Source: Aedoeadaptatus coxii | GTDB lineage: Bacteria > Bacillota > Clostridia > Tissierellales > Peptoniphilaceae | Assembly (NCBI RefSeq): GCF_001553115.1 | Contig: NZ_KQ960183.1 | Span: 24,602 to 88,601, forward strand | Length of the DNA: 64,000 bases | Direction: 5' to 3' | Part shown: in pieces, positions 26,565 through 33,116 of the stretch | How positions within the stretch are numbered: the stretch's first letter is position 1 | Layout of the letters: every line of letters begins with the position of its first letter | Made by a program: the position numbers and the translations under genes | The notes under the pieces: model-generated | What the model saw: the letters and a program-made list of their open reading frames with translations, nothing else | Told to the model about the DNA's origin: nothing | The model's database searches: none

Positions 26565-26610
26565 AGGTGAAAGACAACTATGCTCCATAAACTGTAGGTA
26601 AAATTTGTAT

Positions 26611-26645
26611 TTCTCGCTCCTTGCTATCGGGCAAGAAAGCGAGGA
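26611..26645 (+). promoter_or_regulatory. Hairpin covering the ribosome site of the sigma-like gene
   Basis: TTCTCGCT (26611-26618) pairs with AGCGAGGA (26638-26645, one G-U), with inner TTGC/GCAA. The right arm contains the GAGGA ribosome site for the TTG start at 26651, so it would lower translation unless opened. Confidence 0.5.
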
Positions 26646-26650
26646 ATATT

Positions 26651-27238
26651 TTGAAAATTAGAAAGACTAGATCGGACGAAAGAACCACGTATGTTTATAG
26701 GTTTGCAGATGAAACAAAAGTGGAACTAAAACCAGGAAAAGATGGGATAACAGAAGTGGACATCAAAAAACTACATGCTTTAGACGACAGTGAAGTTTAC
26801 TATAACAACAAGAATCTAAGACCTGAACGAACTAAAGAAGAGAAAGCTGAAATAGATGCGTGGAAACAAGAATTTATAAGCGACTTTAAAAAGAGTCATG
26901 GATACGAACCTAATGAGGATTTGTTAAAAGGAGAAGTAGAGGAAAGATTCCCAAGGAACTATAACTTATCTCTTGATTTCGATAACGATGGGGATATTGA
27001 TCCCGATAAAAGATTAATAGCAACTATTAAATCCAAAGACATGAATGAAGAATTTGAATGGTCGGAGCATATGGAAGATGTACTTTCTTTATTAACGGAT
27101 AAACAGCGATTAGTAATCAAGTTGATGTTTGTGGATGGATACAAGCAGTCAGAAATTGCAGATTTAATGAATATATCTTCAGCTGCGGTTAAGAAACATT
27201 TGGATAAGGCAAAAGAAACAATCAAAAATAATTTTTAA
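26651..27238 (+). CDS. Sigma-70 region 4-like phage regulator
   Basis: 195 residues from TTG 26651, 5 nt after GAGGA. The last 50 residues are a sigma region 4-type helix-turn-helix (LTDKQRLVIKLMFVDGYKQS, EIADLMNISSAAVKKHLDKA). The first part is charged and unrecognised (TTYVYRFADETKVELKPG). Proteins of this shape at the start of clostridial prophage early operons are thought to direct transcription of early genes. No region 2 is present, so it is not a complete sigma factor. Confidence 0.78.
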   Translation: MKIRKTRSDERTTYVYRFADETKVELKPGKDGITEVDIKKLHALDDSEVYYNNKNLRPERTKEEKAEIDAWKQEFISDFKKSHGYEPNEDLLKGEVEERFPRNYNLSLDFDNDGDIDPDKRLIATIKSKDMNEEFEWSEHMEDVLSLLTDKQRLVIKLMFVDGYKQSEIADLMNISSAAVKKHLDKAKETIKNNF

Positions 27239-27246
27239 ATATTTTA

Positions 27247-27273
27247 GGACGAGGTTAAAAACTCGTCCTTTTT
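27247..27273 (+). terminator. Terminator after the sigma-like gene
   Basis: GGACGAG (27247-27253) with CTCGTCC (27262-27268), then TTTTT at 27269-27273. Confidence 0.85.
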
Positions 27274-27286
27274 CTTTGCCTGTGAT
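27271..27286 (+). repeat. 16-bp sequence repeated near the recombinase genes (copy 1)
   Basis: TTTCTTTGCCTGTGAT, identical to 60823-60838. Each copy lies just upstream of the ribosome site of a small gene that opens an operon. Confidence 0.6.
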
Positions 27287-27323
27287 TTGTAAGGGAGATG
27301 ACCCTTTCAGAAAGGAGGCAAAC

Positions 27324-27575
27324 ATGAGGCACAAAATAATCATCAATGTAACAAATGAGAAAGGACAAAAGACAAATGTCCTTAAAGGTGCAGTCGGAAA
27401 AATTCCAAACAGATTAATAAAATTTTTGTTTGGAGGCTACAGACAAATTTATCTATTAGACCCTGGGATGACAGTTGATTCAGTGGATGTTAGAGAAATC
27501 GAGAAAGGAGAAAAAAGTGTCAAGAATAAAGCTACTAATGGAAATCAAAGAAGATGCAGAGAATCTTGCATCTAG
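27324..27575 (+). CDS. Hypothetical small prophage protein
   Basis: 83 residues from ATG 27324 behind AAAGGAGG. The N-terminal 50 residues look folded (KIIINVTNEKGQKTNVLKGA, FGGYRQIYLLDPG); the C-terminal tail is Arg/Lys-rich and read in the region that overlaps the start of the next gene by 59 nt. I recognise no family. Confidence 0.6.
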   Translation: MRHKIIINVTNEKGQKTNVLKGAVGKIPNRLIKFLFGGYRQIYLLDPGMTVDSVDVREIEKGEKSVKNKATNGNQRRCRESCI

Positions 27576-27816
27576 TATAGGTGTCCTTCTCACAGCTTTA
27601 GAAAGTAATGAGGAAGTTCCTAAAAAGGAAGAAAAAGTAAATCAGAACGAAAAGATTTATGAGATTGAAGATGTTAGAAAGATACTAGCCGACAAATCAA
27701 GATTAGGTCATACAGCAAAGATAAGAGAACTCTTAGAAAAGTATGGGGCTAAAAAATTATCTGAGATTGATCCAAGTAACTATAAAGACTTGGTAGCAGA
27801 TGTGGAGAAGTTGTAA
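27517..27816 (+). CDS. Hypothetical helical prophage protein
   Basis: 99 residues from GTG 27517, six nt after AAAGGAG (27504-27510). It is helical and charged, with a C-terminal half (IEDVRKILADKSRLGHTAKI, RELLEKYGAKKLSEIDPSNY) resembling the short helical proteins placed before DUF2800 in clostridial phages. It overlaps the DUF2800 start by one base (TAATG). Function unknown. Confidence 0.7.
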   Translation: MSRIKLLMEIKEDAENLASSIGVLLTALESNEEVPKKEEKVNQNEKIYEIEDVRKILADKSRLGHTAKIRELLEKYGAKKLSEIDPSNYKDLVADVEKL

Positions 27817-28928
27817 TGAGTGCTCATGCTATTTTATCAGCATCATCTTCTAATAGATGGATTCACTGTCCACCAAGCGTTAGGCTTTCTCAAAAATATG
27901 AGGATGAGGTTAGTCCTTATGCACTTGAAGGCACCTCAGCTCATGCCCTAGCAGAATATAAACTAAAGAATTTATTAGGCATAGATGTTAAAGATCCTAC
28001 TGATGATTTGGATTTTTATGATGAAGAAATGGATGAGTTAACCGAAGGATATGCATCATATGTAACAGAAGTAATAAGTAGATACGAAAGCTCAGCCGTC
28101 TTTGTTGAAGAAAGGCTTGACCTTTCAGAATATGTTAAGGAGTCCTTTGGAACTGCTGACTGTGTAGTTGTTGGAGAAAAAGAACTTCATGTAATAGATC
28201 TAAAGTATGGTTAGGGAGTTTTAGTAGATGCTAAAGAGAATTCACAACTCATGTTATATGGACTTGGTGCTTTGACTCTCTTCGATGGAATTTATGATAT
28301 CGAGAAAGTAGTTCTTCATATCTATCAACCAAGAAGATGCAATATCTCAACTTATGAAATCAAGAAGATAGAACTTTATGAGTGGGGAGAAACCATACGA
28401 GAGATTGCTGAGAAAGCATATATAGGCGAAGGAGAATTCTCTTGTGGAGAATGGTGTATCTTCTGCAAAGCTAAGAATAAATGCAGGAAAAGAGCGGAAG
28501 AAAACCTAAAACTGGCACAAGAGGAATTTACCCTACCACCAGAACTATCTGACGATGAAATTGAAGAAATCCTACCAAGATTAGACGAACTGGAACAATG
28601 GGTCAAAGATATCAAGGCTTACGCTTTAGAAAAAGCAATGAAGGGCCATAGATGGAAGGACCTAAAACTTGTCGAAGGTAGGTCTAATAGGAAATACCGA
28701 GATGAAGATGAAGTTATAAACAAAGTAAAAGAACTGGGATTTAACCCCTTTGAAGAGAAGTTACTTGGCATCACAGCTATGACTAAGTTACTAGGTAAGA
28801 AAGTCTTTGATGAAAATATCACCGACTTATTAGAAAAACCAAAAGGAAAGTTAACCTTAGTAAGCATTAGAGACAAACGAGAGGAAGTAAAAATTGACAA
28901 TGTTAAAGAAGAATTCGGAGGTAAATAA
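27816..28928 (+). pseudogene. DUF2800 protein interrupted by one in-frame amber codon
   Basis: The reading frame from ATG 27816 has one TAG at 28212-28214 and otherwise runs unbroken to 28928 (370 residues if read through). The N-terminus (HAILSASSSNRWIHCPPSVR, ALEGTSAHALAE) and the C-terminal half with a Cys cluster (CGEWCIFCKAKNKCRKRAEE) match DUF2800, a Cas4/RecB-like exonuclease family of phage recombination operons. The stop falls in the active-site-proximal HVIDLKYG|GVLVDA, where relatives have a lysine (K to TAG is a single-base change). The downstream part has ATG 28251 but no obvious ribosome site. Likely a nonsense mutation; suppression is possible. Confidence 0.75.
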
Positions 28929-28929
28929 T

Positions 28930-29481
28930 ATGTCAAATATAAATAAAACAAAAGTAATTACAGGTGAGGTTAGATTATCTTATGCAAATGTCTGGGAACC
29001 AAAGTCAATCAATGGTGGTAAAGAAAGATACTCAGTATCTGTCATTATCCCAAAGAGCGACCAAAAGACAATTGAGAAGATTGAAAAGGCAGTAGATGCT
29101 GCTATTGATGAAGGACTTTCTAAATTCAATGGGAAAAAACCTAATAAGAAAGCTATCAAACTTCCATTAAGAGATGGTGACACAGAAAAAGATGATAAAG
29201 CATATGCTGATGCATATTTCTTAAATGCCAACTCTATGACAGCACCTCAAATTGTAGATAGAAATGTAGAACCTATTCTTGATAGAAGTGAAGTCTACTC
29301 AGGGGTTTATGCAAGGGTATCCCTTAACTTCTATGCCTACAATGTAAATGGCAATAAGGGCGTAGCGGTTGGGCTTGGAAATATTCAAAAGCTAAGAGAT
29401 GGTCAACCTCTAGGAAATAGGTCTAATGCAGCAGATGACTTCGATGCTATGGACGATGATGACGAAGATTTCTTAGCATAG
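28930..29481 (+). CDS. DUF2815 protein (probable single-strand DNA-binding/annealing factor)
   Basis: 183 residues from ATG 28930, eight nt after GGAGGT. Landmarks are VRLSYANVWEP, GKERYSVSVIIPKSD, YADAYFLNANS, SEVYSGVYARVSLNFYAYNV and an acidic tail (DDFDAMDDDDEDFL). The acidic end is typical of SSB-like proteins that recruit partners. DUF2815 sits between DUF2800 and the DNA polymerase in many Firmicute phages, consistent with replication or recombination. Biochemical function is inferred. Confidence 0.85.
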   Translation: MSNINKTKVITGEVRLSYANVWEPKSINGGKERYSVSVIIPKSDQKTIEKIEKAVDAAIDEGLSKFNGKKPNKKAIKLPLRDGDTEKDDKAYADAYFLNANSMTAPQIVDRNVEPILDRSEVYSGVYARVSLNFYAYNVNGNKGVAVGLGNIQKLRDGQPLGNRSNAADDFDAMDDDDEDFLA

Positions 29482-29490
29482 GAGGTAGAA

Positions 29491-29691
29491 ATGGACTATT
29501 TAATTACAGCAATAGTTTTAGCTATTTGGTCCTTTTTATGGTATAAGCTTGGATTTTTACAAGCTCAACTAAAAGAACTAGATAGAGATATCAGAAAAAT
29601 AGAAAAACAAATAAAAGAAGATAGAAAAAATAATTTAGCAGAATTAACAAAGCTTAGTGATAGCTATGAAGAAATTGTCCATAGATCTTGA
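29491..29691 (+). CDS. Small membrane-anchored coiled-coil protein
   Basis: 66 residues. One N-terminal membrane helix (LITAIVLAIWSFLWYKLGFL) is followed by a coiled coil (QLKELDRDIRKIEKQIKEDR). It has a strong AGGAGGT site and overlaps the polymerase start by 26 nt, suggesting coupling. Its position before the polymerase could allow membrane tethering of replication, but no function is known. Confidence 0.7.
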   Translation: MDYLITAIVLAIWSFLWYKLGFLQAQLKELDRDIRKIEKQIKEDRKNNLAELTKLSDSYEEIVHRS

Positions 29692-32524
29692 GACCTATTC
29701 TTCAGTTGATTTAGGCAAAAGTGGTGTATACAAATATGCCGAGAGTGAGGATTTTGAAATCCTCCTTTTTGCCTATTCTATAGATGATGGAGAAGTTAAG
29801 GTCATAGATTTGGCAAGTGGAGAGATTATTCCTGAAGAAATATTAGCAGCACTTAGTGATGAAAGTATAGAAAAGTGGGCCTTTAATGCAAATTTTGAAA
29901 GGGTGTGTTTATCAAAATTTCTTGGAGAGAGATTAAAACCTCAAGGTTGGTACTGCACTATGATTTGGTCAGCCTATCTTGGTCTACCTCTATCGCTTGA
30001 AAAAGTAGGAGAGGTTTTAAAACTAGATAAGCAAAAGATGAATGAAGGCAAGGCTCTTATAAGATATTTTTCTATTCCATGTAAACCAACTAAGACAAAT
30101 GGTATGAGGGAAAGAAATCTACCACATCACGATTTAGAAAAGTGGTCTACCTTTAAGGAATATAACCGAAGAGATGTGGAAACAGAAATGGCGATTAAGA
30201 AAAAATTATCAGCATTCTCTATGCCTCATTCAGAATGGGAAAACTACTGGACAGACCAGAACATCAATGATAGAGGGATTTTGATTGATGAAGTTTTAGT
30301 TGATTCAGCTATTAAATTTGATGAAATATTACGAGAAGAGAATATGGACAGAGCCATAGAACTAACTGGTCTTGAAAATCCAAATTCTCCCTTACAACTA
30401 AAAGAATGGCTAAATAATAAAGACTTAGAGATAGATTCATTAGCTAAAAAAGACGTAGAGTCTGCTCTTAAAAATGCTGAAGGTAATATTAAAGAGGTAT
30501 TGGAACTTAGACAAGAATTATCTAAGTCTTCAGTAAGAAAATACGATGCTATGAAAAATGTAAAAGGAAAAGATAATCGAGCAAGAGGTCTGATCCAATT
30601 TTATGGGGCAAACAGAACTGGCAGATATTCAGGCAGACTTATTCAAGTTCAAAACTTAAGAAGAAATAATCTAAAAGATTTAGAACTAGCTAGGAGTCTT
30701 GTAAAAAATAGAGATTACGAAACTATGGAGATTCTATATGAATCGCCCTCTGATATTTTATCCCAACTAATAAGGACAGCCTTTATAGCAAAAGAAGGCA
30801 CCAGGTTTATTATTTCAGACTTTTCAGCAATAGAGGCCCGTGTCCTTGCATGGCTTGCAGGGGAACAATGGGTACTGGATGCCTTTAAAAATGGAGAAGA
30901 TATCTATTGCAGAACAGCATCGAGGATGTTTGGCGTTCCAGTTGAAAAGCATGGAGTTAATGGTCATCTTAGACAAAAAGGAAAGATAGCGACGTTAGCT
31001 TGTATTGCTGAAGGCGAGTTGGTTCTTACAGATAAGGGGTTAGTTCCTATAGAAAAACTTACAAAAGCTCATAAATTATGGGATGGAGAAAACTGGGTTT
31101 CACATGATGGAGTTATATATAAGGGGATAGGAGAAGTGATTGAATATGATGGGCTTAGAGCAACAAAAGACCATATCGTATGGATCGAGGGGCAAGAAAA
31201 GCCAATACAATTTGGAGAAGCTGCCACCAGCGGAGCACATCTCCTACAATCAGGAGATGGTAGGAGAACAATACGGGTGGGTGAAGATTATAAGCCCAGA
31301 AAAAAGATGGGCGAAAAACTGGAATTCTTGTTATGTCCTCACAAGATGTCAAGGCTGTGGAAGCATTCAATGGCAAGACAGGGGAAATTTAACAACAGGA
31401 AGGTCAAAAGGATGTCAAGCTTGCTCCCAGACAAGACAAATTCCACGATGGTTGGACAGAAGGCTAACAGCAGCAAAGCAAAGGTGTACCAACCCAAAAG
31501 ATCCAGAGTTCAAAAACTATGGAGAAAGAGGAATAAAATTCAAGTTTCCATCAATTCTAGAGGCAGGTCTTTATTTAATAGAAAGATTTGGATTGCCAAA
31601 AAGAGAACTAGAAATAGACAGAATAGACAACAATGGGCATTACGAAAGAGGCAACTTAAGATTTGCGACTCGTATAGAGAATGCTTCGAACAAGAGAAAT
31701 ACTGTATTAACAGAATTTCATCAAAAATACTGGCCTTATGCACGAAGTGTTGTTATAAGGAAACTTTCAAAAGGATTAAGCCGAGACGAAATTATAGAAG
31801 ATGCAGAATTAGCTGTATTCGAGAAAAGAAAAAATTGGAAAGGTATAGAAGCAAGACTAGACTTTATGATATACGAAATGCCGGAAAGAATAACCGTTTT
31901 ACCGTATCAGGGAAATTAGTTCACAACTGTGGCTACCAAGGAGCCTTAGGTGCTCTTAAAGCAATGGGTGGTATTGAGATGGGTTTATCTGAAGATGAAC
32001 TTCAATCAATAGTCGATTCTTGGAGAGAGGCTAATCCTAACATCGTAAGCTTGTGGTGGGATATAGATTCAGTCGTAAAAAGAGTTGTAAAGACTAGAAG
32101 TAAAGAAGAATATAAGAGCCTAGTTATTAGCTATGAAAAAGGCATTCTTTTTATACAACTACCCTCAAAAAGAAGACTAGCTTATCCAAAGGCAAAAATA
32201 GGGATGAATCGATTTGGTGGAGAATCAATTGTCTATGAAGGAATCGTAGTAGGAAATAAGTGGGACAAGATAGAATCTTACGGAGGAAAGTTTGTAGAAA
32301 ATATTGTTCAAGCAATAGCCAGAGATATTTTAACTGAAGCTATGATGAGACTGGAGAAAAAAGGATTTAATATCGTCATGCATATTCATGATGAAGTTGT
32401 AATAGAAAGTGATTCATCTAGTATCGAAGAGATAAATGAAATCATGTCCATAGCTCCTATTTGGGCACCTGGACTTATCTTAGATGCAGATGGATTTGAA
32501 AGTGAATTTTATAAGAAAGACTAA
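29666..32524 (+). CDS. Phage family A DNA polymerase containing an intein
   Basis: 952 residues before splicing, 643 after removal of residues 446-754. The N-terminal 3'-5' exonuclease has LSIDLETYSS (DxE) and YNRRDVETE. The polymerase part has RTGRYSGRLIQVQNL (motif near A), FIISDFSAIEARVLAWLAG (motif A), RQKGKIATLA|CGYQGALGALKAMG (motif B, split by the intein), and MHIHDEVVIE (motif C). It copies phage DNA in the cytoplasm. The start is taken as ATG 29666; GTG 29657 is in frame, and neither has a strong ribosome site because the start overlaps the preceding gene. The extein length matches phage polymerases of this type (about 650 residues). Confidence 0.92.
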   Translation: MKKLSIDLETYSSVDLGKSGVYKYAESEDFEILLFAYSIDDGEVKVIDLASGEIIPEEILAALSDESIEKWAFNANFERVCLSKFLGERLKPQGWYCTMIWSAYLGLPLSLEKVGEVLKLDKQKMNEGKALIRYFSIPCKPTKTNGMRERNLPHHDLEKWSTFKEYNRRDVETEMAIKKKLSAFSMPHSEWENYWTDQNINDRGILIDEVLVDSAIKFDEILREENMDRAIELTGLENPNSPLQLKEWLNNKDLEIDSLAKKDVESALKNAEGNIKEVLELRQELSKSSVRKYDAMKNVKGKDNRARGLIQFYGANRTGRYSGRLIQVQNLRRNNLKDLELARSLVKNRDYETMEILYESPSDILSQLIRTAFIAKEGTRFIISDFSAIEARVLAWLAGEQWVLDAFKNGEDIYCRTASRMFGVPVEKHGVNGHLRQKGKIATLACIAEGELVLTDKGLVPIEKLTKAHKLWDGENWVSHDGVIYKGIGEVIEYDGLRATKDHIVWIEGQEKPIQFGEAATSGAHLLQSGDGRRTIRVGEDYKPRKKMGEKLEFLLCPHKMSRLWKHSMARQGKFNNRKVKRMSSLLPDKTNSTMVGQKANSSKAKVYQPKRSRVQKLWRKRNKIQVSINSRGRSLFNRKIWIAKKRTRNRQNRQQWALRKRQLKICDSYRECFEQEKYCINRISSKILALCTKCCYKETFKRIKPRRNYRRCRISCIREKKKLERYRSKTRLYDIRNAGKNNRFTVSGKLVHNCGYQGALGALKAMGGIEMGLSEDELQSIVDSWREANPNIVSLWWDIDSVVKRVVKTRSKEEYKSLVISYEKGILFIQLPSKRRLAYPKAKIGMNRFGGESIVYEGIVVGNKWDKIESYGGKFVENIVQAIARDILTEAMMRLEKKGFNIVMHIHDEVVIESDSSSIEEINEIMSIAPIWAPGLILDADGFESEFYKKD
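31001..31927 (+). mobile_element. Intein in polymerase motif B (309 codons)
   Basis: Begins with Cys1 at 31001 (CIAEGELVLTDKGLVPIEKL, block A), has the block B Thr-x-x-His at residues 55-58 (ATKDHIVW), and ends with block F/G LYDIRNAGKNNRFTVSGKLV-His-Asn; the next extein residue is Cys (31928). All nucleophiles needed for standard class 1 splicing are present. Residues about 1-97 and 286-309 read as a normal mini-intein core. Residues about 98-285 are Arg/Lys/Ser-rich, look like no folded domain, and coincide with the endonuclease gene in the +1 frame. Removing the insert rejoins KIATLA with CGYQGALG. Confidence 0.9.
31140..31919 (+). CDS. HNH-type homing endonuclease encoded in the +1 frame inside the intein
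   Basis: 259 residues from TTG 31140, six nt after an AGGAG site at 31129-31133; ATG 31257 is an alternative start just before the recognisable domain. Residues from about 40 match the phage HNH layout: GEQYGWVKII, two CxxC pairs (RCQGCG, GCQACS), RCTNPKDPEFKNYGERGIKF and IDRIDNNGHYERGNLRFAT with N-x-x-N-K-R. The stop TAG (31917-31919) lies three codons before the intein's last residue, so the gene fits entirely within the intein while the polymerase frame remains open. An HNH nuclease here would cut intein-free polymerase genes and drive homing. The ribosome site suggests translation independent of the polymerase; activity is unproven. Confidence 0.82.
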   Translation: MNMMGLEQQKTISYGSRGKKSQYNLEKLPPAEHISYNQEMVGEQYGWVKIISPEKRWAKNWNSCYVLTRCQGCGSIQWQDRGNLTTGRSKGCQACSQTRQIPRWLDRRLTAAKQRCTNPKDPEFKNYGERGIKFKFPSILEAGLYLIERFGLPKRELEIDRIDNNGHYERGNLRFATRIENASNKRNTVLTEFHQKYWPYARSVVIRKLSKGLSRDEIIEDAELAVFEKRKNWKGIEARLDFMIYEMPERITVLPYQGN

Positions 32525-32536
32525 GGAGGTTTATTC

Positions 32537-32737
32537 ATGTTTTATGTTAAAGAAAAAATAAATGATGTCATGGAAGTAAGCATTGAAATAAATGATGAGA
32601 ATGTATTTTGCACCTGTCCAAAGTGCGGAAAAGAAGTTCGAGTCGATTTAGTTGAAGTATTGGAAGAGGGGGATTTAGTTTCTACCCAAGTTTGCTGTAA
32701 TACTTGTAGTGAAACAATGAGGGATATTTATGAATAA
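32537..32737 (+). CDS. Small zinc-ribbon protein
   Basis: 66 residues with CTCPKCGKEV and VCCNTCSE, a probable four-cysteine zinc site. It follows the polymerase by 12 nt with an AAGGAGG site and overlaps the next gene by eight bases. Function unknown; likely a replication-block accessory. Confidence 0.7.
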   Translation: MFYVKEKINDVMEVSIEINDENVFCTCPKCGKEVRVDLVEVLEEGDLVSTQVCCNTCSETMRDIYE

Positions 32738-33116
32738 GGAACTATACAACGGGAGTGGGTGCAAGGACCCCACTCCTTATCAAACAATTAAAAATGCAGA
32801 GAAGAGATACTATCCCCTGGTATATATCTGCAGTCCATTTTCTGGAGATGTAGAAAATAATGTAATCAAGGCACAGAAGTATTCTCGCTATGCTTTAGAT
32901 GAAGGAAATATTCCCATCGCACCACATCTTTTATTTCCTCAGTTTATGAGTGATGAAAGTGAGAGAAGACTTGCCATGCATTTTAATTATGTCCTTCTTG
33001 GAAAATGTGAAGAAGTATGGGTCTTTGGTGACAAGATAAGTCCTGGAATGGCTGAAGAAATAAAGATTGCTGAGAAGAGAAAAATGAAGATTCGCTATAT
33101 AAAGGAGGTATCCTAA
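32730..33116 (+). CDS. DUF4406 / nucleoside 2-deoxyribosyltransferase-like protein
   Basis: 128 residues with LVYICSPFSGDVENNVIKAQ, a nucleotide-binding start shared by DUF4406 and deoxyribosyltransferase-like folds, IAPHLLFPQFM and EEVWVFGDKISPGMAEEI. The family is related to 2'-deoxynucleoside 5'-phosphate N-hydrolases, so it may trim or salvage deoxynucleotides. It overlaps its neighbour upstream by 8 nt and abuts the primase gene. Enzyme activity here is inferred. Confidence 0.78.
   Translation: MNKELYNGSGCKDPTPYQTIKNAEKRYYPLVYICSPFSGDVENNVIKAQKYSRYALDEGNIPIAPHLLFPQFMSDESERRLAMHFNYVLLGKCEEVWVFGDKISPGMAEEIKIAEKRKMKIRYIKEVS

Noticed and set aside
28212..28214. Recoding of TAG across the prophage
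   Set aside because: Several intact prophage genes, such as xre, end in TAG, so a reassigned amber codon does not fit; a local nonsense change is simpler.
31001..31927. Group I or II intron instead of an intein
   Set aside because: The frame stays open, and both ends encode exact intein splicing blocks with Cys1, His-Asn and Cys+1; no intron core was needed to explain the insert.
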